Part shown: piece by piece, positions 36,063 to 51,000 of the stretch | How positions within the stretch are numbered: the first letter of the stretch is position 1 | Layout of the letters: each line of letters starts with the position of its first letter | Source: Bradyrhizobium barranii subsp. apii | GTDB taxonomy: Bacteria > Pseudomonadota > Alphaproteobacteria > Rhizobiales > Xanthobacteraceae | Direction of reading: 5' to 3' | Assembly (NCBI RefSeq): GCF_011516635.5 | Contig: NZ_CP096256.1 | Span: 372,001-436,000, forward strand | DNA length: 64,000 bases | Program-made: the position numbers and the translations under genes | Notes under the pieces: model-generated | What the model saw: only the letters and a program-made list of their open reading frames with translations | Database searches by the model: none | What the model was told of the DNA's origin: nothing

Positions 36063-39000
36063 ACCTCGCGATGGCTGCCAAGGCTTGCGGCCAGATCGCA
36101 AAGCACCGGTCTGGCGAACAGGGTGCGCACCTCCACCCCGAGCGACAGCCGCCGCAGCCGCTCCATCAGCTGCACCGCCAGCAGCGAGTGGCCACCGAGT
36201 TCGAAGAAGTTGTCGTGACGCCCGATGCGCTCGACACCGAGAAGCTCGGCCCAGATCCCGGCCAGCATCGTCTCGACCTCGCCGCGCGGCGCCTCATAGG
36301 CCGCCAGCGCATAGGCCGCATCGGCCGGCCCCGGCAGTGCCTTGCGGTCGAGCTTGCCGTTCACCGTCAGCGGCAGCGCCGCCAACCGCACGAACGCCGC
36401 CGGCACCATGTAGTCCGGCAGCCGCGCGCTCAGATGCGCCCGCAGGGCGCCGGCAAGCCCGCCTCCATCGTCCTCGTCCGATCCTGCCTCGGACGCACAT
36501 ACCACATAGGCCACCAGCCGCTTCTCGCCGGCGCCATCCTGCTGCGCCACCACCACCGCCTCGCGCACCCAGGCGTGCTCGCAAAGCCGCGCCGCAATCT
36601 CGCCCGGCTCGATCCGGAAGCCGCGGATCTTCACCTGCTCGTCGTTGCGGCCCAAAAACTCCAGATTGCCGTCCGGAAGATAACGCCCCAGGTCGCCGGT
36701 CCGGTACAGCCGGTCGCCGTCCACAAACGGGCTGGCGATGAACCGCTCCGCCGTCAGCTCCGGACGGTTCAGATAGCCGCGCGCCACCCCTGCCCCGCCG
36801 ATGTAAAGCTCACCCGCCGCTCCGAACGGAACCGGCGCACCATAAGCGTCCAGCAAGTACACCCGCGCGTTCGCGATCGGGCGACCGATCGGGACGTTTG
36901 TGGAGGTGGCGAGCCCGGTCGGAATGTCAAAGAAGACGCAGCCGACGACAGCTTCGGTCGGGCCATATTCATTCACCATCCTGGCCATAGGCTGGATGCT
37001 GCGCCACAACGAGACCGTTGAATGCGAAAGCGGTTCCCCGCCGATAATAAAAGTGTCGACCTGGCTTGACACCTTCTGTGCCAGCATCTGTTGCCCAAGG
37101 GCATCCAGATGGCTCGGCGTGATATTGACCAGCCCACATGCCGAGCCGATCCTTGTCTTTAGTCCTTCGACCTCATCTCCTTTCTTTAAAAGGGAAGCAT
37201 GGTCACCATGAAGTAAAGGTGTAAACAGGCTGTTTATGGTTGAATCGAAGGCGAGTGATGAGGACACCATGGAAGAGGACCGGGGATCATAAACGTCGCA
37301 GGCCCAGGACAGATAGTTGACCAATCCCCGATGCTCGACCATGACGCCCTTTGGTGTGCCGGTTGAGCCGGAGGTGTAGATGACATAGGCGAGATGGCGT
37401 GAGGTGAGGCCGAGCGCGCGCGGGTCCGGATCGGTGGCCGGCAGCTCCGCCCAGGCCGGCGTCGCCGTCTCCAGATCCAGCACCGTCACGCCGGTGAGCC
37501 CGTCGCCGCCCAGCGCGGCGCGTCCGGCCGCATCGGCCAGCAGCAGCGGCGGCGCCGCATCCTCGAGCACCTGCCGCAGCCGCGCGCTGGGATAGGCCGG
37601 GTCCAGCGGCAGATAGGCCCCTCCCGCCTTGAGGATCGCCAAGACGCCCACCACCATCGCCGGGCTGCGCTCCAGGCAGATCGCCACCGGCAGGTCCGGC
37701 TTGACCCCGAAGGCGATCAGATGATGCGCCAGGCGGTTGGCCCGCGCATTGAGCTCGCCATAGCTCAACCGCTCGTCCGCGCAGACCACCGCCACCGCCT
37801 CCGGCGCCTTTTGCACCTGCTGCTCGAACAGTTCGTGGATGCACCGCTGCGACGGATAGGCCGCCGCCGTCCGGTTCAGCTCCTCCAGCAGATAGCTGCG
37901 TTCAGCCGCCGGCAAGATGTCCAGCTCCCGCACCGGCCTGTCGGGAGCCTGCTCCAATGCATCTGCTAGCTGCTCGAGCGTGTGCTGCATGTAGCCGCAG
38001 ACCCGATCCGCAGAGATTGGCTCCGCCACCTGCGCCGTCAGGCCGAGCGCCTCGCCAAAATCCTCCACCGATAGCGTCAACGGATAGTTGGTGCGCTCTT
38101 CCCCGCCCAGCCGTTCGATGCCGGCCAGGACATCATCCGTTCCTGAGCCGGACTTGGCCGCCGGCGTGTTGTGGCGGTAGTTCAGCAGCGCGCTGAACAG
38201 CGGCGCCGGCGCCGCAACGCCGCTGCAGCGTTGCGCCAGCGCCAGCGAGGCATGCTCATGCGCCAGCAGCTCGGAAAGCCGCGCATGCGTGGCCTGCACG
38301 CTCGCCTCGACACCGGCTCCGTCAAGGTCGAGCCGCACAGGCAGGGTGTTGATGAACAGGCCCATCGCACGGTCGGCGCCCGCACCCGCATGCATGCGGC
38401 CGAACAGCACCGTGCCGAACACCGCCTGCTCTCGGCCGCTGCTCAGCGCCACCACTTGCCCCCAGGCCAGATGGCACAGGCTCGCAAGGCTCACCCTGAG
38501 CCGCCGCGCCTGAGCGCGCAGTCGATCGTTGAGCGCCTGCGGAAGCATCCGATGCGCCTCGCCGATCCCGCTGCCGTCGCCATGCACCTCGCGAAGCCCG
38601 AACGGCAGCGTCGGCTCGTCGATGTCGCCCAGCATCTCCTGGAAGAACGCTTCATGCGCCTTGGCATCGATGCCAAGCCGCGCCTGCGCCACCAGATTGC
38701 GGAACGGCTGCGGTACAGCAAGCTCATGCCCGCGTCCCGCCAGCACGGCCCGCACCTCGGCATGCATCACTTCCAGCGTCGTGTGATCCCCTGTCAGATG
38801 ATGCAGCAACTGCAGCAGCAGCCAGCGCCCGCTGCCCGGCTCGCGCGCGATCACGAAGCGCATCAAGGGCGCCCGGCCAAGATCGATGCGGTACTGACGC
38901 GGATCGAACCGCCGCTTCAGCTGCTCGCGACCGGAACCGCCATTCTCGTCCAGCTCGACCTCGAGCACATCCAAGGCCGCCTTGCGCCACACCACCTGCG

Positions 39001-42000
39001 CCGGGCTCGACAGGCCCTCCCAGACAAAGGCCGTGCGCAGAATGTCGTGGCGGTCCACCACCTCTTGAACCGCACCAAGATAGCCATCCAGCAGCCCACG
39101 CTTGGCAAACGCCATTTGACTGACCAGCAGATAGGGATCGCCCCGGCTGGCCAGAAGATGATGGAACAGAATGCCGTCCTGCAGCGGCGACAGGCCATAG
39201 ATGTCCTGGATGTTGGCGACCCTGCCCGGCACCGTGGCGACGACCCGGTCGATCTCTTCCTGCGTCAGCTCGATCAGCGGCAGCATCCGCGGCGTGATCG
39301 CCGTGCTGTGCTCGTCGATCAGGTTGGCGGGCACCGCCACCTCGCGATGGCTGCCAAGGCTTGCGGCCAGATCGCAAAGCACCGGTCTGGCGAACAGGGT
39401 GCGCACCTCCACCCCGAGCGACAGCCGCCGCAGCCGCTCCATCAGCTGCACCGCCAGCAGCGAGTGGCCACCGAGTTCGAAGAAGTTGTCGTGACGCCCG
39501 ATGCGCTCGACACCGAGAAGCTCGGCCCAGATCCCGGCCAGCATCGTCTCGACCTCGCCGCGCGGCGCCTCATAGGCCGCCAGCGCATAGGCCGCATCGG
39601 CCGGCCCCGGCAGTGCCTTGCGGTCGAGCTTGCCGTTCACCGTCAGCGGCAGCGCCGCCAGCCGCACGAACGCCGCCGGCACCATGTAGTCCGGCAGCCG
39701 CGCGCTCAGATGCGCCCGCAGGGCGCCGGCAAGCCCGCCTCCATCGTCCTCGTCCGATCCTGCCTCGGACGCACACACCACATAGGCCACCAGCCGCTTC
39801 TCGCCGGCGCCATCCTGCTGCGCCACCACCACCGCCTCGCGCACCCAGGCGTGCTCGCAAAGCCGCGCCGCGATCTCGCCCGGCTCGATCCGGAAGCCGC
39901 GGATCTTCACCTGCTCGTCGTTGCGGCCCAAAAACTCCAGATTGCCGTCCGGAAGATAACGCCCCAGGTCGCCGGTCCGGTACAGCCGGTCGCCGTCCAC
40001 AAACGGGCTGGCGATGAACCGCTCCGCCGTCAGCTCCGGCCGGTTCAGATAGCCGCGCGCCACCCCTGCCCCGCCGATGTAAAGCTCACCCGCCGCTCCG
40101 AACGGAACCGGCGCACCATAAGCGTCCAGCAAGTACACCCGCGCGTTCGCGATCGGGCGACCGATCGGGACGTTTGTGGAGGTGGCGAGCCCGGTCGGAA
40201 TGTCAAAGAAGACGCAGCCGACGACAGCTTCGGTCGGGCCATATTCATTCACCATCCTGGCCATAGGCTGGATGCTGCGCCACAACGAGACCGTTGAATG
40301 CGAAAGCGGTTCCCCGCCGATAATAAAAGTGTCGACCTGGCTTGACACCTTCTGTGCCAGCATCTGTTGCCCAAGGGCATCCAGATGGCTCGGCGTGATC
40401 TTGATTACGCCGCAGTGGGAACTGATCGTTATCCTTAGTCCCTCGACGTTGTCTTCCTCCATCACAAGCTGTGTGTGGCCACCACAGATCAGAGGCGCAA
40501 ATAGGCTCGTAATCGTTGAATCGAAGGCGAGTGATGAGGACACCATGGAAGAGGACCGGGGATCATAAACGTCGCAGGCCCAGGACAGATAGTTGACCAA
40601 TCCCCGATGCTCGACCATGACGCCCTTTGGTGTGCCGGTTGAGCCGGAGGTGTAGATGACATAGGCGAGATGGCGTGAGGTGAGGCCGAGCGCGCGCGGG
40701 TCCGGATCGGTGGCCGGCAGCTCCGCCCAGGCCGGCGTCGCCGTCTCCAGATCCAGCACCGTCACGCCGGTGAGCCCGTCGCCGCCCAGCGCGGCGCGTC
40801 CGGCCGCATCGGCCAGCAGCAGCGGCGGCGCCGCATCCTCGAGCACCTGCCGCAGCCGCGCGCTGGGATAGGCCGGGTCCAGCGGCAGATAGGCCCCTCC
40901 CGCCTTGAGGATCGCCAAGACGCCCACCACCATCGCCGGGCTGCGCTCCAGGCAGATCGCCACCGGCAGGTCCGGCTTGACCCCGAAGGCGATCAGATGA
41001 TGCGCCAGGCGGTTGGCCCGCGCATTGAGCTCGCCATAGCTCAACCGCTCGTCCGCGCAGACCACCGCCACCGCCTCCGGCGCCTTTTGCACCTGCTGCT
41101 CGAACAGTTCGTGGATGCACCGCTGCGACGGATAGGCCGCCGCCGTCCGGTTCAGCTCCTCCAGCAGATAGCTGCGTTCAGCCGCCGGCAAGATGTCCAG
41201 CTCCCGCACCGGCCTGTCGGGAGCCTGCTCCAATGCATCTGCTAGCTGCTCGAGCGTGTGCTGCATGTAGCCGCAGACCCGATCCGCAGAGATTGGCTCC
41301 GCCACCTGCGCCGTCAGGCCGAGCGCCTCGCCAAAATCCTCCACCGATAGCGTCAACGGATAGTTGGTGCGCTCTTCCCCGCCCAGCCGTTCGATGCCGG
41401 CCAGGACATCATCCGTTCCTGAGCCGGACTTGGCCGCCGGCGTGTTGTGGCGGTAGTTCAGCAGCGCGCTGAACAGCGGCGCCGGCGCCGCAACGCCGCT
41501 GCAGCGTTGCGCCAGCGCCAGCGAGGCATGCTCATGCGCCAGCAGCTCGGAAAGCCGCGCATGCGTGGCCTGCACGCTCGCCTCGACACCGGCTCCGTCA
41601 AGGTCGAGCCGCACAGGCAGGGTGTTGATGAACAGGCCCATCGCACGGTCGGCGCCCGCACCCGCATGCATGCGGCCGAACAGCACCGTGCCGAACACCG
41701 CCTGCTCTCGGCCGCTGCTCAGCGCCACCACTTGCCCCCAGGCCAGATGGCACAGGCTCGCAAGGCTCACCCTGAGCCGCCGCGCCTGAGCGCGCAGTCG
41801 ATCGTTGAGCGCCTGCGGAAGCATCCGATGCGCCTCGCCGATCCCGCTGCCGTCGCCATGCACCTCGCGAAGCCCGAACGGCAGCGTCGGCTCGTCGATG
41901 TCGCCCAGCATCTCCTGGAAGAACGCTTCATGCGCCTTGGCATCGATGCCAAGCCGCGCCTGCGCCACCAGATTGCGGAACGGCTGCGGTACAGCAAGCT

Positions 42001-45000
42001 CATGCCCGCGTCCCGCCAGCACGGCCCGCACCTCGGCATGCATCACTTCCAGCGTCGTGTGATCCCCTGTCAGATGATGCAGCAACTGCAGCAGCAGCCA
42101 GCGCCCGCTGCCCGGCTCGCGCGCGATCACGAAGCGCATCAAGGGCGCCCGGCCAAGATCGATGCGGTACTGACGCGGATCGAACCGCCGCTTCAGCTGC
42201 TCGCGACCGGAACCGCCATTCTCGTCCAGCTCGACCTCGAGCACATCCAAGGCCGCCTTGCGCCACACCACCTGCGCCGGGCTCGACAGGCCCTCCCAGA
42301 CAAAGGCCGTGCGCAGAATGTCGTGGCGGTCCACCACCTCTTGAACCGCACCAAGATAGCCATCCAGCAGCCCACGCTTGGCAAACGCCATTTGACTGAC
42401 CAGCAGATAGGGATCGCCCCGGCTGGCCAGAAGATGATGGAACAGAATGCCGTCCTGCAGCGGCGACAGGCCATAGATGTCCTGGATGTTGGCGACCCTG
42501 CCCGGCACCGTGGCGACGACCCGGTCGATCTCTTCCTGCGTCAGCTCGATCAGCGGCAGCATCCGCGGCGTGATCGCCGTGCTGTGCTCGTCGATCAGGT
42601 TGGCGGGCACCGCCACCTCGCGATGGCTGCCAAGGCTTGCGGCCAGATCGCAAAGCACCGGTCTGGCGAACAGGGTGCGCACCTCCACCCCGAGCGACAG
42701 CCGCCGCAGCCGCTCCATCAGCTGCACCGCCAGCAGCGAGTGGCCACCGAGTTCGAAGAAGTTGTCGTGACGCCCGATGCGCTCGACACCGAGAAGCTCG
42801 GCCCAGATCCCGGCCAGCATCGTCTCGACCTCGCCGCGCGGCGCCTCATAGGCCGCCAGCGCATAGGCCGCATCGGCCGGCCCCGGCAGTGCCTTGCGGT
42901 CGAGCTTGCCGTTCACCGTCAGCGGCAGCGCCGCCAGCCGCACGAACGCCGCCGGCACCATGTAGTCCGGCAGCCGCGCGCTCAGATGCGCCCGCAGGGC
43001 GCCGGCAAGCCCGCCTCCATCGTCCTCGTCCGATCCTGCCTCGGACGCACACACCACATAGGCCACCAGCCGCTTCTCGCCGGCGCCATCCTGCTGCGCC
43101 ACCACCACCGCCTCGCGCACCCAGGCGTGCTCGCAAAGCCGCGCCGCGATCTCGCCCGGCTCGATCCGGAAGCCGCGGATCTTCACCTGCTCGTCGTTGC
43201 GGCCCAAAAACTCCAGATTGCCGTCCGGAAGATAACGCCCCAGGTCGCCGGTCCGGTACAGCCGGTCGCCGTCCACAAACGGGCTGGCGATGAACCGCTC
43301 CGCCGTCAGCTCCGGCCGGTTCAGATAGCCGCGCGCCACCCCCGCCCCGCCGATGTAAAGCTCACCCGCCGCTCCGAACGGAACCGGCGCACCATAAGCG
43401 TCCAGCAAGTACACCCGCGCGTTCGCGATCGGGCGACCGATCGGGATCGAGCTCAACTTATCGACGGCCTCAGATATTGCGAATGTGGTACTTCCAACCG
43501 TCGCTTCTGTCGGACCGTAATGATTGATCAGACGCACGGTCGGAAAACGCTCTTGCCAAAACTGTATATCCGCCGGGATTAAGGCTTCGCCTCCAAGCAT
43601 GAGCACTCGTGTTGGAGCTGGTCCTTTATAGCCGTCAAACCGATTGGTCAGCGTGCTTAAATGCGAAGGCGTCAGCTTAATCAGATCATAGGTCTGAGCC
43701 TGCCCGACGGCCGCACACCAATCTATTGGGAAAGCCTGGTTTAGAATGCGGAGCTGGGTACCGGCCAGCAGTGGACCGAACACGGTCGTAATGGTGCCGT
43801 CAAAGCTGAACGACAGCAGCATCGGCGAACCGTTCAACGCTCCTTCGTAATGGCTGCGATCCGACCAATACAAATAGTTCACCAAACTTCCATGCTCGAC
43901 CATGACGCCCTTTGGTGTGCCGGTTGAGCCGGAGGTGTAGATGACATAGGCGAGATGGCGTGAGGTGAGGCCGAGCGCGCGCGGGTCCGGATCGGTGGCC
44001 GGCAGCTCCGCCCAGGCCGGCGTCGCCGTCTCCAGATCCAGCACCGTCACGCCGGTGAGCCCGTCGCCGCCCAGCGCGGCGCGTCCGGCCGCATCGGCCA
44101 GCAGCAGCGGCGGCGCCGCATCCTCGAGCACCTGCCGCAGCCGCGCGCTGGGATAGGCCGGGTCCAGCGGCAGATAGGCCCCTCCCGCCTTGAGGATCGC
44201 CAAGACGCCCACCACCATCGCCGGGCTGCGCTCCAGGCAGATCGCCACCGGCAGGTCCGGCTTGACCCCGAAGGCGATCAGATGATGCGCCAGGCGGTTG
44301 GCCCGCGCATTGAGCTCGCCATAGCTCAACCGCTCGTCCGCGCAGACCACCGCCACCGCCTCCGGCGCCTTTTGCACCTGCTGCTCGAACAGTTCGTGGA
44401 TGCACTGCTGCGACGGATAGGCCGCCGCCGTCCGGTTCAGCTCCTCCAGCAGATAGCTGCGTTCAGCCGCCGGCAAGATGTCCAGCTCCCGCACCGGCCT
44501 GTCGGGAGCCTGCTCCAATGCATCTGCTAGCTGCTCGAGCGTGTGCTGCATGTAGCCGCAGACCCGATCCGCAGAGATTGGCTCCGCCACCTGCGCCGTC
44601 AGGCCGAGCGCCTCGCCAAAATCCTCCACCGATAGCGTCAACGGATAGTTGGTGCGCTCTTCCCCGCCCAGCCGTTCGATGCCGGCCAGGACATCATCCG
44701 TTCCTGAGCCGGACTTGGCCGCCGGCGTGTTGTGGCGGTAGTTCAGCAGCGCGCTGAACAGCGGCGCCGGCGCCGCAACGCCGCTGCAGCGTTGCGCCAG
44801 CGCCAGCGAGGCATGCTCATGCGCCAGCAGCTCGGAAAGCCGCGCATGCGTGGCCTGCACGCTCGCCTCGACACCGGCTCCGTCAAGGTCGAGCCGCACA
44901 GGCAGGGTGTTGATGAACAGGCCCATCGCACGGTCGGCGCCCGCACCCGCATGCATGCGGCCGAACAGCACCGTGCCGAACACCGCCTGCTCTCGGCCGC

Positions 45001-48000
45001 TGCTCAGCGCCACCACTTGCCCCCAGGCCAGATGGCACAGGCTCGCAAGGCTCACCCTGAGCCGCCGCGCCTGAGCGCGCAGTCGATCGTTGAGCGCCTG
45101 CGGAAGCATCCGATGCGCCTCGCCGATCCCGCTGCCGTCGCCATGCACCTCGCGAAGCCCGAACGGCAGCGTCGGCTCGTCGATGTCGCCCAGCATCTCC
45201 TGGAAGAACGCTTCATGCGCCTTGGCATCGATGCCAAGCCGCGCCTGCGCCACCAGATTGCGGAACGGCTGCGGTACAGCAAGCTCATGCCCGCGTCCCG
45301 CCAGCACGGCCCGCACCTCGGCATGCATCACTTCCAGCGTCGTGTGATCCCCTGTCAGATGATGCAGCAACTGCAGCAGCAGCCAGCGCCCGCTGCCCGG
45401 CTCGCGCGCGATCACGAAGCGCATCAAGGGCGCCCGGCCAAGATCGATGCGGTACTGACGCGGATCGAACCGCCGCTTCAGCTGCTCGCGACCGGAACCG
45501 CCATTCTCGTCCAGCTCGACCTCGAGCACATCCAAGGCCGCCTTGCGCCACACCACCTGCGCCGGGCTCGACAGGCCCTCCCAGACAAAGGCCGTGCGCA
45601 GAATGTCGTGGCGGTCCACCACCTCTTGAACCGCACCAAGATAGCCATCCAGCAGCCCACGCTTGGCAAACGCCATTTGACTGACCAGCAGATAGGGATC
45701 GCCCCGGCTGGCCAGAAGATGATGGAACAGAATGCCGTCCTGCAGCGGCGACAGGCCATAGATGTCCTGGATGTTGGCGACCCTGCCCGGCACCGTGGCG
45801 ACGACCCGGTCGATCTCTTCCTGCGTCAGCTCGATCAGCGGCAGCATCCGCGGCGTGATCGCCGTGCTGTGCTCGTCGATCAGGTTGGCGGGCACCGCCA
45901 CCTCGCGATGGCTGCCAAGGCTTGCGGCCAGATCGCAAAGCACCGGTCTGGCGAACAGGGTGCGCACCTCCACCCCGAGCGACAGCCGCCGCAGCCGCTC
46001 CATCAGCTGCACCGCCAGCAGCGAGTGGCCACCGAGTTCGAAGAAGTTGTCGTGACGCCCGATGCGCTCGACACCGAGAAGCTCGGCCCAGATCCCGGCC
46101 AGCATCGTCTCGACCTCGCCGCGCGGCGCCTCATAGGCCGCCAGCGCATAGGCCGCATCGGCCGGCCCCGGCAGTGCCTTGCGGTCGAGCTTGCCGTTCA
46201 CCGTCAGCGGCAGCGCCGCCAGCCGCACGAACGCCGCCGGCACCATGTAGTCCGGCAGCCGCGCGCTCAGATGCGCCCGCAGGGCGCCGGCAAGCCCGCC
46301 TCCATCGTCCTCGTCCGATCCTGCCTCGGACGCACATACCACATAGGCCACCAGCCGCTTCTCGCCGGCGCCATCCTGCTGCGCCACCACCACCGCCTCG
46401 CGCACCCAGGCGTGCTCGCAAAGCCGCGCCGCAATCTCGCCCGGCTCGATCCGGAAGCCGCGGATCTTCACCTGCTCGTCGTTGCGGCCCAAAAACTCCA
46501 GATTGCCGTCCGGAAGATAACGCCCCAGGTCGCCGGTCCGGTACAGCCGGTCGCCGTCCACAAACGGGCTGGCGATGAACCGCTCCGCCGTCAGCTCCGG
46601 ACGGTTCAGATAGCCGCGCGCCACCCCTGCCCCGCCGATGTAAAGCTCACCCGCCGCTCCGAACGGAACCGGCGCACCATAAGCGTCCAGCAAGTACACC
46701 CGCGCGTTCGCGATCGGGCGACCGACATGTGGCACAGCGTTGTCGCTGAAGAGCCGTCCTGAGGTCGCCACGACCGTAGCTTCAGTAGGCCCATAGTTGT
46801 TGATTAGCTTCAGAGGCGACAGAGGCCCAGGCACACGCTGAAGACGATCCCCGCCAACAAGCAAGTACTCCAATCTGGAATTGATGAGCTTATCGTCCAG
46901 CGCGAGTGTAGCCAGTGGCGTGCTCAAGAAGGCAACGTCCAGCGATTGATCTCGCCACCATTGCAGCAGATGTAAGGAATCTGCAGCTGCCGCTCTGGGC
47001 GGCAGCTGCAATGTGCTGCGGTTACATAACGCAGACCATAGCTCCCAAGTGCTGGCATCGAATGCCACTCCAGCCGCGAGTGCGCAGCAGGCCTCTGGTT
47101 GCGGACAAAACGTTTGCACATGCCATGTGACAAGATTGACCAATCCCCGATGCTCGACCATGACGCCCTTTGGTGTGCCGGTTGAGCCGGAGGTGTAGAT
47201 GACATAGGCGAGATGGCGTGAGGTGAGGCCGAGCGCGCGCGGGTCCGGATCGGTGGCCGGCAGCTCCGCCCAGGCCGGCGTCGCCGTCTCCAGATCCAGC
47301 ACCGTCACGCCGGTGAGCCCGTCGCCGCCCAGCGCGGCGCGTCCGGCCGCATCGGCCAGCAGCAGCGGCGGCGCCGCATCCTCGAGCACCTGCCGCAGCC
47401 GCGCGCTGGGATAGGCCGGGTCCAGCGGCAGATAGGCCCCTCCCGCCTTGAGGATCGCCAAGACGCCCACCACCATCGCCGGGCTGCGCTCCAGGCAGAT
47501 CGCCACCGGCAGGTCCGGCTTGACCCCGAAGGCGATCAGATGATGCGCCAGGCGGTTGGCCCGCGCATTGAGCTCGCCATAGCTCAACCGCTCGTCCGCG
47601 CAGACCACCGCCACCGCCTCCGGCGCCTTTTGCACCTGCTGCTCGAACAGTTCGTGGATGCACCGCTGCGACGGATAGGCCGCCGCCGTCCGGTTCAGCT
47701 CCTCCAGCAGATAGCTGCGTTCAGCCGCCGGCAAGATGTCCAGCTCCCGCACCGGCCTGTCGGGAGCCTGCTCCAATGCATCTGCTAGCTGCTCGAGCGT
47801 GTGCTGCATGTAGCCGCAGACCCGATCCGCAGAGATTGGCTCCGCCACCTGCGCCGTCAGGCCGAGCGCCTCGCCAAAATCCTCCACCGATAGCGTCAAC
47901 GGATAGTTGGTGCGCTCTTCCCCGCCCAGCCGTTCGATGCCGGCCAGGACATCATCCGTTCCTGAGCCGGACTTGGCCGCCGGCGTGTTGTGGCGGTAGT

Positions 48001-51000
48001 TCAGCAGCGCGCTGAACAGCGGCGCCGGCGCCGCAACGCCGCTGCAGCGTTGCGCCAGCGCCAGCGAGGCATGCTCATGCGCCAGCAGCTCGGAAAGCCG
48101 CGCATGCGTGGCCTGCACGCTCGCCTCGACACCGGCTCCGTCAAGGTCGAGCCGCACAGGCAGGGTGTTGATGAACAGGCCCATCGCACGGTCGGCGCCC
48201 GCACCCGCATGCATGCGGCCGAACAGCACCGTGCCGAACACCGCCTGCTCTCGGCCGCTGCTCAGCGCCACCACTTGCCCCCAGGCCAGATGGCACAGGC
48301 TCGCAAGGCTCACCCTGAGCCGCCGCGCCTGAGCGCGCAGTCGATCGTTGAGCGCCTGCGGAAGCATCCGATGCGCCTCGCCGATCCCGCTGCCGTCGCC
48401 ATGCACCTCGCGAAGCCCGAACGGCAGCGTCGGCTCGTCGATGTCGCCCAGCATCTCCTGGAAGAACGCTTCATGCGCCTTGGCATCGATGCCAAGCCGC
48501 GCCTGCGCCACCAGATTGCGGAACGGCTGCGGTACAGCAAGCTCATGCCCGCGTCCCGCCAGCACGGCCCGCACCTCGGCATGCATCACTTCCAGCGTCG
48601 TGTGATCCCCTGTCAGATGATGCAGCAACTGCAGCAGCAGCCAGCGCCCGCTGCCCGGCACGCGCGCGATCACGAAGCGCATCAAGGGCGCCCGGCCAAG
48701 ATCGATGCGGTACTGACGCGGATCGAACCGCCGCTTCAGCTGCTCGCGACCGGAACCGCCATTCTCGTCCAGCTCGACCTCGAGCACATCCAAGGCCGCC
48801 TTGCGCCACACCACCTGCGCCGGGCTCGACAGGCCCTCCCAGACAAAGGCCGTGCGCAGAATGTCGTGGCGGTCCACCACCTCTTGAACCGCACCAAGAT
48901 AGCCATCCAGCAGCCCACGCTTGGCAAACGCCATTTGACTGACCAGCAGATAGGGATCGCCCCGGCTGGCCAGAAGATGATGGAACAGAATGCCGTCCTG
49001 CAGCGGCGACAGGCCATAGATGTCCTGGATGTTGGCGACCCTGCCCGGCACCGTGGCGACGACCCGGTCGATCTCTTCCTGCGTCAGCTCGATCAGCGGC
49101 AGCATCCGCGGCGTGATCGCCGTGCTGTGCTCGTCGATCAGGTTGGCGGGCACCGCCACCTCGCGATGGCTGCCAAGGCTTGCGGCCAGATCGCAAAGCA
49201 CCGGTCTGGCGAACAGGGTGCGCACCTCCACCCCGAGCGACAGCCGCCGCAGCCGCTCCATCAGCTGCACCGCCAGCAGCGAGTGGCCACCGAGTTCGAA
49301 GAAGTTGTCGTGACGCCCGATGCGCTCGACACCGAGAAGCTCGGCCCAGATCCCGGCCAGCATCGTCTCGACCTCGCCGCGCGGCGCCTCATAGGCCGCC
49401 AGCGCATAGGCCGCATCGGCCGGCCCCGGCAGTGCCTTGCGGTCGAGCTTGCCGTTCACCGTCAGCGGCAGCGCCGCCAGCCGCACGAACGCCGCCGGCA
49501 CCATGTAGTCCGGCAGCCGCGCGCTCAGATGCGCCCGCAGGGCGCCGGCAAGCCCGCCTCCATCGTCCTCGTCCGATCCTGCCTCGGACGCACACACCAC
49601 ATAGGCCACCAGCCGCTTCTCGCCGGCGCCATCCTGCTGCGCCACCACCACCGCCTCGCGCACCCAGGCGTGCTCGCAAAGCCGCGCCGCGATCTCGCCC
49701 GGCTCGATCCGGAAGCCGCGGATCTTCACCTGCTCGTCGTTGCGGCCCAAAAACTCCAGATTGCCGTCCGGAAGATAACGCCCCAGGTCGCCGGTCCGGT
49801 ACAGCCGGTCGCCGTCCACAAACGGGCTGGCGATGAACCGCTCCGCCGTCAGCTCCGGCCGGTTCAGATAGCCGCGCGCCACCCCCGCCCCGCCGATGTA
49901 AAGCTCACCCGCCGCTCCGAACGGAACCGGCGCACCATAAGCGTCCAGCAAGTACACCCGCGCGTTCGCGATCGGGCGACCGATCGGGATCGAGCTCAAC
50001 TTATCGACGGCCTCAGATATTGCGAATGTGGTACTTCCAACCGTCGCTTCTGTCGGACCGTAATGATTGATCAGACGCACGGTCGGAAAACGCTCTTGCC
50101 AAAACTGTATATCCGCCGGGATTAAGGCTTCGCCTCCAAGCATGAGCACTCGTGTTGGAGCTGGTCCTTTATAGCCGTCAAACCGATTGGTCAGCGTGCT
50201 TAAATGCGAAGGCGTCAGCTTAATCAGATCATAGGTCTGAGCCTGCCCGACGGCCGCACACCAATCTATTGGGAAAGCCTGGTTTAGAATGCGGAGCTGG
50301 GTACCGGCCAGCAGTGGACCGAACACGGTCGTAATGGTGCCGTCAAAGCTGAACGACAGCAGCATCGGCGAACCGTTCAACGCTCCTTCGTAATGGCTGC
50401 GATCCGACCAATACAAATAGTTCACCAAACTTCCATGCTCGACCATGACGCCCTTTGGTGTGCCGGTTGAGCCGGAGGTGTAGATGACATAGGCGAGATG
50501 GCGTGAGGTGAGGCCGAGCGCGCGCGGGTCCGGATCGGTGGCCGGCAGCTCCGCCCAGGCCGGCGTCGCCGTCTCCAGATCCAGCACCGTCACGCCGGTG
50601 AGCCCGTCGCCGCCCAGCGCGGCGCGTCCGGCCGCATCGGCCAGCAGCAGCGGCGGCGCCGCATCCTCGAGCACCTGCCGCAGCCGCGCGCTGGGATAGG
50701 CCGGGTCCAGCGGCAGATAGGCCCCTCCCGCCTTGAGGATCGCCAAGACGCCCACCACCATCGCCGGGCTGCGCTCCAGGCAGATCGCCACCGGCAGGTC
50801 CGGCTTGACCCCGAAGGCGATCAGATGATGCGCCAGGCGGTTGGCCCGCGCATTGAGCTCGCCATAGCTCAACCGCTCGTCCGCGCAGACCACCGCCACC
50901 GCCTCCGGCGCCTTTTGCACCTGCTGCTCGAACAGTTCGTGGATGCACTGCTGCGACGGATAGGCCGCCGCCGTCCGGTTCAGCTCCTCCAGCAGATAGC

